From Diphasiastrum complanatum (taxonomy: Eukaryota; Streptophyta; Lycopodiopsida; Lycopodiales; Lycopodiaceae), in contig CM055107.1 of NCBI GenBank assembly GCA_029204225.1, forward strand, positions 20,806,000 through 20,869,999: a stretch of 64,000 nucleotides of DNA, given 5' to 3'. A program made the translations under genes and the position numbers. The notes under the pieces are model-generated. The model saw only the letters and a program-made list of their open reading frames with translations. It did not search any database and was not told the DNA's origin. Shown here piece after piece: positions 26,301 through 38,900 of the stretch. Each line of letters opens with the position of its first letter. Positions within the stretch are counted from its first letter, which is position 1.

Positions 26301-29300
26301 TGCCATAGAGAAGAAGTTGAACAGCTATGCTTCTCAACATCAAAGCAACAAAAGCAGAGAAGAATCAGCCATAAAAGGCAAAGCACATAGCACTCTCCAA
26401 CTAACAATGCTAGAAGAATACAATATAGCCACAGTTCACATTAGCCCTACAAAAGAGAGCACTGAGTCTGCTACAAAAAACTCATTAATAATCCAAATCA
26501 TAAACTGTTGAATATATATCTTTGCTATTTATTCATACTCTAATAGAATTAGGGCTAAAGGACATGAGTAGTTCCACCTTAAACTAATGTACCCCATCAA
26601 CCAAGGTCCAAGGTCCCTGCCCTGTAAACAAAAACCGTTGGTCCAGAAGTACTGACTACCCTCTCAATAGCATAACAACTCAAATGGGTCCTCCCATAAT
26701 GTCATCACACACTCAGAAAGTCTTCACTATGCAGATGACCTCATTGGAAAACCACGCTCTTACTGCGATATATGGCCATTCAATGGGAGTGAATTAAGAT
26801 TAATGGAATCCAAAGAGTCGCAAAAACCTTTGTAATGACATGTCCAATCATAAAAGCGCGGTAATTACCAGGTACCATGGGGTCACCGTTTTTATGGATA
26901 GGATGTATGATGTTGGTGCACCAAGAGGATGGGAAGCCCTCAACAACAGCATGGTTAAGGAGAGTGGATAATGTAGGGGCAAGGGTATCGGGGGCGTGAA
27001 TCAGTAGCTCAGACTCAAGATCTTCAATGTCTCTGGTGCGGTGGGTTTTCAGCTTTTTGATTGCTGCCCAAACCAAGTTAGGGGTGAAGAAGGTGAAGTC
27101 TGAAGGTCGAGGAGAGATGGAGATGGGCGTATCAGTGGGTATAGTGTAAAGCTGGGTAGCATAGTCGGTCCAAATATGTAAATCGTCTAGAAGAGGGGGA
27201 GGGGCACGAGGGATAAACTCACGACAAAAGGCACCAGAGGAGGAGCTGTGAAGGAGGTTCACAAGATGGTTTCCTTCGGAGTCGTCATAGGCACGCTTTC
27301 TGCGGCGGAGTGTGCGGTTGTACAATTGTCATGAGAGAGAGAGAGCACTTTATTGATATCTTTTCCATGCCAAAATGCATATATAAGATACATGTCAAGT
27401 GCGTAGTGACCATAGGGGCGTATAAAACAAAATGAGAGAGAGAGCAAATTCTTGAGCAGTTGACGTCGACAAGATCCCCACATGAACCTGAAAAAGTCAA
27501 TGGAACGGCTATGGTAGCTACTGAACCTGTGACTGTTGATAAAGAAGCCGAAATTCCATCGAAGACGAGGAAATTACCTTCAATCAAGGATCTCAAGCCG
27601 CCGAAGTTCATTGGTGCTACAGTGTTTAGCAAAATTGACCTGAAGAGTGGTTATCATCAAGTGAGTTTGCGAAGAGAATGTGTATAAGAGTGCCTTCCGA
27701 ACTCGATTTGGACACTATTTATTTCTAAATGTTAATGAACGATGTGCTTAGACCGTTTATGTGCAAATTTGTGGTTAACTTTGTTGATGACATCCTTGTT
27801 TACAGTTGTGGCGACGTTGCACATGTGAGTCACCTTAGAACTGTTTAGTCAACTTTGGGAAAACATATTATTTGCTAATGATAAAAAGAGCGAATTGTTT
27901 AAAAAGGAAATTGCATATTTGGGTTTTAAAGTGTCAGTTGATGGGATAAAACCAGATCCACAGAAAGTTGTGGTTCTTCTTGCTTGGCATGTTCTTATAG
28001 ACTTGATAGCATTAAGATTTCTTGGATTTGTGTTTTATCGTAAAGATGTGAAAAATTATTCACACGCAACCGTGGCATTGACCGATATGCTGCAAAAGAA
28101 TTAATGGAAAGAATGGACAGAGGTTCAACAGCAAAGTTTTGATGCATTGAAACAGGCTGTGGCTGACAATTGACTTCATCACTTTAAAAATTGTTGACCT
28201 TTAGAAACCATTTGTTGTTGAAACGGATGCAAGTGACATAGTCGTTGGGGCAGTTCTGATGCAAGAGAGTAGGCCTGTGGCCTTTGACAGCAAGAAGCTC
28301 AACCCTGCACAAAAGAATTATCCAACTCATGAGAAGGAGTTGTATACCATATTCCACGATTTGAAGGCATGAAGGCATTATTTGTATGGTGCGGAATTCT
28401 ATGTGTACACCAACCATAACACTTTGAGATATTTCTACAACCAGCTGGACCTCAAAGGGCAGCAAGCCAAGTGGGCTGAGTTGATGCAGGAATTTCACAT
28501 GGAAATTCGGTACAAGAAGTGTGCGAAAATCGTGTGACTGATGCATTATCTCGTTTATTGTATCAGATATCTTTTGTGGTCATTGAAAATGACCTCATTG
28601 CTAAGATTACACAGGCTCAACAAGAGGATCAAGGAATTGTGAGAGAGGCAAATATTGCGCAAGTAGAATCTCAAGATGAGAGTTTTGATCTCTTTGCTCA
28701 CACTTACCTTAAATATGCCATAGATGATGGTATGGTAAAAAGAAATGGCAAACTTCTCATTCCAGCTTGTGAGGAGCTGTATAAAAAGATTGTCCATTTA
28801 TGTCATGATAGCCCTAGTGCAGGTCATCCTGGTCTGGATAAGACCTATGAGTTGATCTTACGTAACTTCTGGTGGCCTAAGCTTAAAAATGATGTTTTAC
28901 CATTATGTGACGCACTGTTTGAAGTGCCAGGTCAATAAAGCCGAAAGGATTAAAAATTCTGGAGTTTTACATTTGTGCCAGAAGGAATATGGGAGAGTAT
29001 CTCCATGGACTTTGTCACCAACTTGCCTTGTACGCAGTTACAACATGATTCTATCTTGGTCATAGTTGACAAACTCACTAAGATGGCTCATTTTATTCCA
29101 ATGCGAAAAAAGATTGATGTGTGTGGAGTAGCTAGCCTATTCATCGAGCATGTGTTCAGACTTCATGGGTTACCGTCATCCATAGTGTCTGACAAAGATA
29201 CTCGATCTACTGAGAGCTTTTGGACGGTAGTTATGGCCAAATTGGAAGCCCAATTGAGAATGAGCAGCACGGAGCATCCTGAAACAGATGGCCAAATTGA

Positions 29301-32300
29301 GAGAGTCAACCAAACCTTAGAGGATATGCTTAGGGCATTTGTTGGGGATAAGCAAGCCCAATGGGAGAGGTACTTGCCACTGTTAGAGTTTGCTTACAAT
29401 GACAAAAAAGACTAAAATGAGCCCTTTTGAGCTTAATTATGGTTTTAGGCCAGCTAGCCTTGTTACGGTACAAATTCCAGAAAGTGCTTAGTGCGGCTAA
29501 TTTCCTAACTCAAATGAATGAAATGCTTGAGTTAGCGAAGTAAATGTAAGGCAAGCAATGGATCGAGCTAAGTCTTATGATGATTAGTATCGCACGCCTA
29601 GGGAGTTTGTGGTAGAAGACATGGTGTTTCTCCAAGTACCCAAGGACTCTAAGACCCTTAAGATGGGCAAATGTTACAAGTTATCCCATCATCATTGTGG
29701 ACCCTGGAAAGTAGTTAAAAGAATCAGTGATGTTTTTTATAAGTTAGGTTTGCCTGAAACTTGTAAAGTGCATCCTGTTCTAGATTCAAACGGGTTTTAC
29801 ATAATGGCGATAACTTGTTGTCTGATGGTTTGTTTGAATTTCAAGAGCATGAAGAAGTAATCCATGGGTCAGCGAGGATATTGGATAGGCGGGAGAGGCG
29901 TTTACACAACCGTCTGATCCGTGAGTACTTGGTCGCTTGGCATGGCAGGCCTCTTTTTGATGCTGCTTGGGAGACCGCGCGCACAGTCTGCATGCTCAGT
30001 ACCCTAGCTTCACCATCGCAGATGATGTTACCTGAGGAGGGAAGGGATGTTACAGCTTTCACTCTCTCTCCCGATTGTTTACTATTTTATGTATAGATGT
30101 ACTTTTGTAATACAGAAATGTAAATAAAATTATTAATTGAGCTTTTGACCCTCTGAAGTGCATATTGCTTTTGTGAGTGGCTGGATTGACCTCCTAAAAA
30201 GGATAGTTGACTAGTCAACATGACACATGTCATATGCTCATTGGGATACTTGGACAGTGAATGAGTGACACATGTTAGCGTTGATTGGTCAAACCTGACA
30301 TGTGTCACATGCTCATTGGAACACTTGGTCCAGTGTATGAGTGACACATGTTAGCCTACTCACTTGCCCCTGTGTCAGGGTACTGCCAAGTGGCAAGTGT
30401 CGACTGTGCATCGAGTTGCCATGTGTCAATGTTAGGATGGGTCAGAGTTAAGGGGTGCTTGAGGATTGTGCATAAGTGAGCCTAGAGAGAGGCATTCCTC
30501 GTCATAATCTATGCAGGCTAACTGATAACCCTAACAATGTGAGCACTAAGATGAGATGAGAGCTACATGTGTGTATCTCTTCTAGGACGCTTGGAACTTA
30601 TTGACTCGTTGAATATATTTGATGAGCTGGAGTATGGCATCAAGGTACATGGGCAGGACCGCAAACTTTGCAAGGATGATCTGATGTGAAACTGAGGGAT
30701 TAGCCTGTATCATACCGAAAAGCATAGTGCTCTGTAATCGCGGTGAGTAAGTCTCCCATATACTTGACCTCTCCTTCCTCTTTCCTATCTCAACCAAGGT
30801 CACTCTAGGTTCTTGAATTGGCGTAGACAATACATGCGTCAATTCAGGTTCCTATAATAACTCATCACATAATATAGGGATTCCTCCATCTTGATCCTTA
30901 TCAAAATATATCTTTGTATCTTTATGAGTTGATTCCTCATCAAAGACTACATCCCTACTTATGATTATTTTCTTACCCTCCAAGTCATATAACCTGTATC
31001 CCTTCTCTTGATTATCATAACCAAGCCAGTTTTGATTCAAACAGCAATTCAGATCTGCTTTCAACTCAGCAATCCACCAAGCTTGATTCCAGCGGACTGA
31101 TCAACGTGCAACTAGCGATCCAACACGCAGCTACAACCAGCGATCCACCAATAAGAAATCTCTCTCACCTAAAAGCCTGTTAAGATACCATGTCAGAATT
31201 TGTGATACAAATTCTAGATGGAGATACTAGTCCTACTAGCACTCACACAAAACCAAGCATAGAGAGAATTCAGATCATAGGAGAATTGAGAGCTCTAGCA
31301 TAATAGAATTGAATGGAATAGTTGTGGTGGGGCGCCAGCCTTCTTATATAGTTTCTCTAATGACTGATAAAAGCTAATGAGCCTAAAGTAAATAGCAAAA
31401 TAACAAAAGCTATTTACTAATAATACTACCTATATATGGTAAGAACCAAAAATGAACTTCTAAGTATTAAATAGATCCTAATCTATATTTGTAGTGCACC
31501 CACCTACATGCATAAGCCTTAAAAAACGAATTTACTATAAATAGAATGGCCCCTAAAAATAGCACGCAGGCATGGCCAAACCATTATTAAGGGGTATCAA
31601 ATAAACATTAATTCCTAACAGGAGGGACAGCAGATGGTGATGGAGGGAAAGGGAAGGAAGGTATGATGGAGGGAACAGCTGGCAACGAGCAGCAGCAGCG
31701 ATCAGGCAACAACAGAAGCAGCGAGCAGCGGCAGCGAGAAAGAAAGTTTTATTAATGTCATTTCCATGCCAAAAGGCACATAAGACCAATAAGAGTACAT
31801 GTCAAGCATGTGGTAACCAAGGGAGCGTATAAAAACGTCTCCAAGGAAGAAAACTATGCATAAATGATGAACAATATAACTGTAAACTACAAATTGTCCA
31901 TAAGTGGGAGCAAAAATAGTTGCTAAGGATAGAAACATATCATCTAGCACTACTGCTGAAAAAGGATGTGACACGAGCTGTAGTAGGAGGCAATATGGAT
32001 CGTCGTCATCGTCTAGGAGGATGAAAATTGTGTGCTCTCATAACAGGCAGGTAGTGCGAGTTGCCACATGACTGAATGATACACTATCTCTGATATCTGT
32101 GAGGTGGTGTATCGTCGACATCATCATCCGACTCGAGGTCTCGGCGTGGTCGTCTCCTGGAGAAGAATGATGTAATCTGAGCCTGAGAGCTAGAATGTGG
32201 TTGGTGAGCTGACTGGTACATATCATGTCGTAGCAAGACCATCTCTCGTATCATGAGCGTAACACAGCGAGGGTCCTCATATGCAATAAGTGATTTGAGT

Positions 32301-35300
32301 GTAGTAGGCATGTCCCGAAACAGGCAGTGGTATCTCCCTCTGATCGCATAATGTATGGCTATGAGAGAGTGTAGAGTGGTAGGCATGTCTCGAAATAAGC
32401 AATGATATCTCCCTCTGATCTCATAGTATACTGGATAAAATGCTCCTCAGACTCCACCTCATCTAGAGAGCATAATTGGCAATTTCGCTCTTCTCTAAGA
32501 ATGTTGTGGAACCTCCCAGTCTCGATAGCTAGCTGGTCAGAAGACACCCTGAGCTGTCCCAATGTGAACCTGAGGCAATGTGACAGTCCTAATTGGCGAT
32601 TCCAGGTCCGCACCAAATATGCTCGATAGAGAAATTGTTTGATATACTGATGGGTGCTTGAGAGAAGCTCTGTAATGGAAATACCAAATGACTCAAATAG
32701 GAGTGAGATGCCTGAGAGAACCATGATAATCTATAGCCCTGATCATGGAGATAATGTGAGGAGGATAGTGCAAGCTGTGTGTAGCGTCTGTCCATCTCTG
32801 GTAATGTATGCACCCTCTGGATACAAGTGATGAGCTGAAGAGTTGCCTCTATCTGTATAGGCGGAACTACAAACTCAGCTAAAAGAATCTCATGTGGAAC
32901 AGAAGGCTTCGCTCGAATCAACTGAGCTAACATGGTGGTCTATAGTCGTGAAAGACTGGCCCAGTGTGAAGAGGCAAGACCCGTACACCATGCCTCTACC
33001 CCATATAGAGCCGTGGGGGTGGGTGACAATGGTATCAAAGAGGCGACACTTACTGCGAGCATCCTGAATGGACTTTCAAAAACAAAAGCTACTCCAGTTG
33101 AACGAGGGAGGCGTGCCCCTTCCCCAGTCGAGTGGTAGCGGCTTGTCTCATACTGAAAGTAGGACCCATGAATGCTCGACAAGTGTTGAAGACCATAACT
33201 TTGGTCTTCCCAATGTTCACCCCTAGGCCCCATCTGGTACAGAACTCCTATAAGCAATCCAACTGTCGCTGTAGGCCCTCTCTAGTAGGTGAGACTAGTA
33301 CAACATCATCAGCATAAAGAAGGATAGCAATCAAGAGATCTCCAAGCTTGCAATGTAATGACTCTCTCCAACGAGGCCAAAAAGGACCAGTGAAAGGGAG
33401 CAACCCTGCTTCACCCCAATCGTACTCCAATATGATCAGAGATGCCACTACTATGTCGGAAACATCCCAGGACGCGATCATACAGTGCCATCACAACCAA
33501 GATGATGTCGGTGGAGAAGGCAAGATCTCGAGGTCTCTGAATAAGTAAGGAGCGAGGAACAGAATCAAAGGCCTTCCTGAAGTCCATAAAATAGCAATAA
33601 ACCCTCTCTTTCCTGTGCTTAGCTTCCTCAATCAGGGCCCGTAACGTGAAAATGTGATCGGTAGTAGAATAATTAGCCCGAAAACCTGCCTGACCCATAG
33701 CATGTAGTCGCCTAGTCTCTGCCTCTCAACTCACAACAGACTGAAGTATAGGTAGAGCTTCGCCAGGACATGCCGAATCATGATAGTGCGGTAGTTACTA
33801 GGAATCATGGGGTCACCATTCTTATGGATGGGGTGGATGATATTGGTGCACCATGACGAAGGGAAACTAGAAACAACTATGGATTTAAGAAGAGTGGCGA
33901 TGGTGGGAGGGAGTAAGTCGGATGCATGGGCAAGGAGTTCAGACTCTAGGTCTTCCATATCTTTGGCTTTATGGGACTTCATCTTCTTGATGGCGACAAG
34001 TACCATATCGGGTGTGAAGAAGGAGAACTCAGATGGTCGGGGAGATATGGAGATGGGTGAGTCGGTGGGGATGGTGTATAAACTAGTAGCGTAATCGTTC
34101 CAAATGCGGAGGTCTTCTAAGAGAGGTGGTGGAGAACGGGGAATGAACTCATGCCAAAAAGCACCCAAGGAAGAGCTGGAAAGGAGGTCAATAAGACGTT
34201 TCCCTTCAGAGTCATCAAAGGCACGCTTTTTACAACGGAGAGCAACGTGATAGGAGCGTCGGGAAGATCGAAGCAAGTGCGGAGCATGGATACATGAATA
34301 TGTGACTAAATGATGAAGAGAACGGCACTCGGCATCATACCAGGGAGGGTGCAGTGATCGAGATGTGTGTCGGGTTTTGCTGAGATGGGGCTTGGTGGAA
34401 AACGTTAGTGAAGTGGCAGTGTGGAGGGTAGTGGTGAGAAAAGCGGCTTGGGTGTCAACTGGACTATCATGGGGAAAGGAGTGTAGCCAGGGAGTGCCGA
34501 TACTATGCCTGATTCCCTGGCTTCCTGAGAGGCCTTACGCCTCTCCTCCACCTATATGCAAATAAGATCATCATCCATAAAAGTAGTGGAGCCCCAGAGC
34601 TTAGCTCTGCATCGTAGAGCATCTCGTCTAGTCGCCAATGAGATAAAGCGAATGATGTGGCCGTATCTCTAGTAGTCCTCCACGTTGTGTCCAAACCATC
34701 TGTCTGATGTCCCAATGTGGTATCCTAGAAGCGCTTGGCCTCTGTTACAGCATCCTGTGTGTCTGGAATCCCTTTGACCCTAATGTTGAGAGCCTTTTGC
34801 TCCCGAGATTTCTCTTCCTGGATCGTGGCTGAAATGACTGATGTGATGGGAGCACTAGGTTTAGTACCTTGCTTTATTACCGATGCCCAAGAAAGGGCTT
34901 TTTCCATTTGTTGCTCGATCTTTTATTCCAATTTTATCATAGTGGTGGTGGACTCAGAGGCTGAAATTTGCTTCGTGCCGATTGTTTGCTCCAAATGTGT
35001 AATCTTGAACCGCATCATATGCCTTTCCGTAATCAGCAGTGCAACCGTTTCCTTCATCTACAAGAGTTCTAGTTTCATATTCTGGAAATCAGCTGATGAA
35101 GAAGCAGTAGGTTTAGGGATCCGAAGGAGGCCAGCAGTAGGAGCGGATGGCTGAGTTGGAAGACCAGCAATCGTTTTTGTGGCAGCAGATGCCGAGGAGG
35201 CAACAGCGGCGGCGAAAGCGGCGGCAGTTTTGGCAATCCCTGCCACGCAAGTGCTGCCTGCCTGGCAGGCTGCAGATCTGCCACGTAGGCAGCCTGCGTG

Positions 35301-35346
35301 GCAGGGGGAGCGGGGAGCCGCCTTCTGAGGCGGCATCACGGAGGGT

Positions 35347-35397
<51 letters not shown>

Positions 35398-35499
35398 AAG
35401 CTTTATTAATGTCTTTTCCATGCCAAAAGGCATATAAGACTAATGAGGTACATGTCAAGTGTGTAGTAACCATGGGAGCGCATAGAACGTCTCCAAAAC

Positions 35500-35541
<42 letters not shown>

Positions 35542-35849
35542 AGAAGAAGAAGAAGAAGAAGAAGAAGAAGCTTTATTAATGTCATTTCCATGCCAAAAGG
35601 CATATAAGACAAATAAAAAGTACTTTGTCAAGTATGTGGTAATCATGAGAGCGTATATAAAACGTCTTCAAGAAAAAAAAAACTATGCATAAAAGATGAA
35701 CAACATAACTGTAAACTACAAATTGTCAGTAAGTGGGAGCAAAATAACTGCTAAGAAGAAAATCGTTTCATCTGGCACTGCTGCTGAAAAAGGATGTGAT
35801 GCGAGCTGTAGCAGGAGGTAATATTGATCGTTGCTAACATCATCTAGGG

Positions 35850-35919
<70 letters not shown>

Positions 35920-38900
35920 CACACTCGTACAGCATCATAAGTTTGAAGACATAAGTTTAATAGGTCCATTGACAACAATGTAATATGATGTGGAACATGG
36001 CTGATGGTGTCACCATAAAAAGGTCGATATTTTGATTGAGAAGCACGCCATGTATTGTGTAAAGAAGTCATCTCAACAACTAGCCATTGTGGTCTGCAAA
36101 ACAACAATTGATGGAAAAAATCTTAAAGAGCAAACAAGAAAACTTGATTCCAAAAGAATATTCTGAACAGCAGTAAGATTATCTATTAACAACATCAGAA
36201 ATCTTGGAATGTTACGCAAACCTTTACATTGAAAAGGCCAACATTGTGTCTTAACAGAATTATTGAAATAATAACGACCACTTTCTACGTCGTCTCTCCA
36301 ATAATTAACATAGTATGGACATGGACTAATCTATAGATCCATTAGCTCTGGATTCCGAAAGGGAAAATGTGCACATGTAAAGTGGTAGCCTATACTTGCC
36401 TACGTAGGCCAAGAGCATGGTGGTCGGTGATAAAGTTCACATGAGGCTCACTTAGGCTTCCGGAAACAACTCGCCATGAATCTCTCCCACTTGACCATTC
36501 ACTATACTCCAACGATCCTGTATGGTTCAGAAAATAGCTCAGGACATGATAACAAGCAAAACAACCAGGTAAAAATCTTGAAAAACATTCTAAGGACCAT
36601 CTCACCATAGTTTCCTATGAGATCCATGACACGAATCAGAAGCATCAATAATGTAGTGTCATCTGCCCTTTCCTTGAGTAGAAATCTGCACATAAAATTT
36701 AAGAGGAAGAAATGAAGCATCTTAATAGGGCTAAGAACATAAATATAAACATCAATACAGAGTAGGCATAAACACGTGTAATCTGAACAATTACTTGCAT
36801 GCCTCGTGAACTGTCTCAGCAGCCTCTTCCCTTAATTTTGAATCACCAATTGCAATTCCAGCTTCTCCCACAATGGACAATGGCAATATTGCCTCATTAT
36901 TTTGACAAGAGCTTACTTCAGGGATTGCTTTGAAATCAGGTAAACAGGAACGTAAACCCCGAAGACAAGCATCCAGTCGAAGAAATATAACTCGTAAGTG
37001 TTCCTTTTCCTTTCCTGTATGCCAACAACAACTGTTTAGCTGAAGAGAACAACTTGCAGGAAAAATCTAGCTCAATCCAGCTTTCAGGAAGACAGTTTAA
37101 GACAGATTAGACTTGATAATAGGATTTAGGATCAAAGTTGCCTTTCTATTACCAGTATCGTTACCATGAAGTCGACCTTGACATACATTCTGCAGATCCA
37201 AAAGTGCACCCGTAAGATGTAAATTTACCAGCTCTTTCGCATATTCGATTTCATCCCTTTCAGCAATATGCCATCTTGGACCAGTTAAGATACTAACATC
37301 ATGATTGTGTGAGGCATTGATCCACAACTCCAATCCCTTTATTCCAGGGTAGCTCAAGCATGACCTGCATTTTTAGTGTAGCTTGAATCACAAAACTGGA
37401 AAAAGCACGAAGTTGATCAGCATTCAGTACAAACACCTAAGGACGTGCATGAAAATGAAATTTACTTCGAGTTCCTGCCAGGCTGCCAAAGAAACTCATT
37501 GATTAGCAACTTTGGAGCATAGTTGCCCATTCCAGAACGGAACATGTTCTGTTCTGGAACAGGACCAAGAAGAAATTTACATAAATATGTAATTAATCAA
37601 CAAAGGAGAAAAACTGATTAGACTGCAAAAAGAAAAGTGCAAAAAAACTAGAGGCGAAAAGTCTGCTTGCGGCAACTTGGACCCTATTGGAAGCTATCCT
37701 TCTCTAAAAACAGTAGGACATGGACTAGGATAGCAACACAGCATTAATTTCCAAAAAATAGTGTAATTTGCCTCCATCTTTCAAATGCATGGAGGTATTT
37801 TATATTCTAGCAGGAATGTTCAATGCTCAAAACATCACAATTGAGGAAGTAAGCGATCAATTGAAAGCGGATTCGGAGGAGGTTGTACTTCACCTTTATT
37901 TAGTAGCTAAACTTACTGTGGATTGTCTTTATTTATGTCTATCTGTCTACACATAAAATACAAAACTTGTATTTTCATAATAAGATGTTGAAAAAGGTGA
38001 TCCTGCAAACATCTAGGCATTGCATGCTCCAAATATGAGATCATTTCCATACACAATTACTAAATAGATCACTGATGTGATATATTAGTGTTACGAACCT
38101 CATAACCACAAACTATCTTGAGAGGCAAGCTACAAACATAGTTTAACATTATGTATGGACTTTGGTGGCATGAACAAGACTAAAGATCATAAGATCAACA
38201 TCAGAGCCTTTTTCTTAAGCTCCTTCCACTAACCTCGACGTACTACCCTGATCAATGGATTGCATACCCTTCTTATCCTGGCCCAAAAGATGTTTTGAGA
38301 GACAGAGAAGGAGACATATGACAGGATTCCAACTGATCTTAACTGTATGAGGATTGCCTTTACATTTCTCATATTTTGAGGTAAAGACTATGGCACTCAG
38401 TTCTCATATTTGAGCTTCAAATGACCTTGCTGACCTAAAGCTCTCTATGAAAGAGTGCACGTGAGAGGTTAACCTATCTTCTTGGGGTAATCCTCTATCA
38501 AAGATTTTTCTGCATTAGGGAATAGATGACACCTCACTGAACATTCCTTATGTTTTGGTGAGCTAAGAAAGGATAAGTTGAGTGAATGTATGAGTTGGAG
38601 ATTGGTAGTCCTTACTTGTATTGTTCAAGTGGGAAATACAAGACCAAAGTTCCAAGCAAACTACTCAGCACACGGTTCCCAGCTTCATTCACCTGTAAAA
38701 AGAAAGATTACAGTTACAATTAATGACCATGTTATCGTTTCCTAATTTAAGGTCAAAAAGACCAAATCAGTAGACTATACAATATATTGTACACACAATG
38801 CAGATTAACACGCTGCGCATGGATACGCACTTTTGTTATCATCAGCATTCCTCTCACAACTTGTGCCTAAGAGACACAAGTTGATAGCTTATTCAAAAGC

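Larger units (their letters stand above)
26300..35922 (-). other. 9.6-kb PA200 intron filled with retroelements
   Basis: Runs from donor GTGTGAGT-like sequence at 35923/35922 to the acceptor before 26299. In + order it holds a LINE ORF2 piece, a LINE 3' end, a gypsy element, a LINE piece, a copia remnant and a stack of LINE copies. The donor-side end is a (GA)n tract that starts 5 nt inside the intron. Phase and sequence of the flanking exons are intact. Confidence 0.85.

Noticed and set aside
26690-26780. Plus-strand HYADDLIG, like an RT active site
   Set aside because: No other RT motif lies on either side in that frame; a chance match or a scrap too short to assign.
37440-37560. Possible PA200 exon ending near 37466
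   Set aside because: The peptide does not fit the protein, and exon 38692-38616 joins 37364-37153 in phase.
37768-37956. 62-codon plus-strand frame in a PA200 intron
   Set aside because: No family resemblance; average length for chance frames here.
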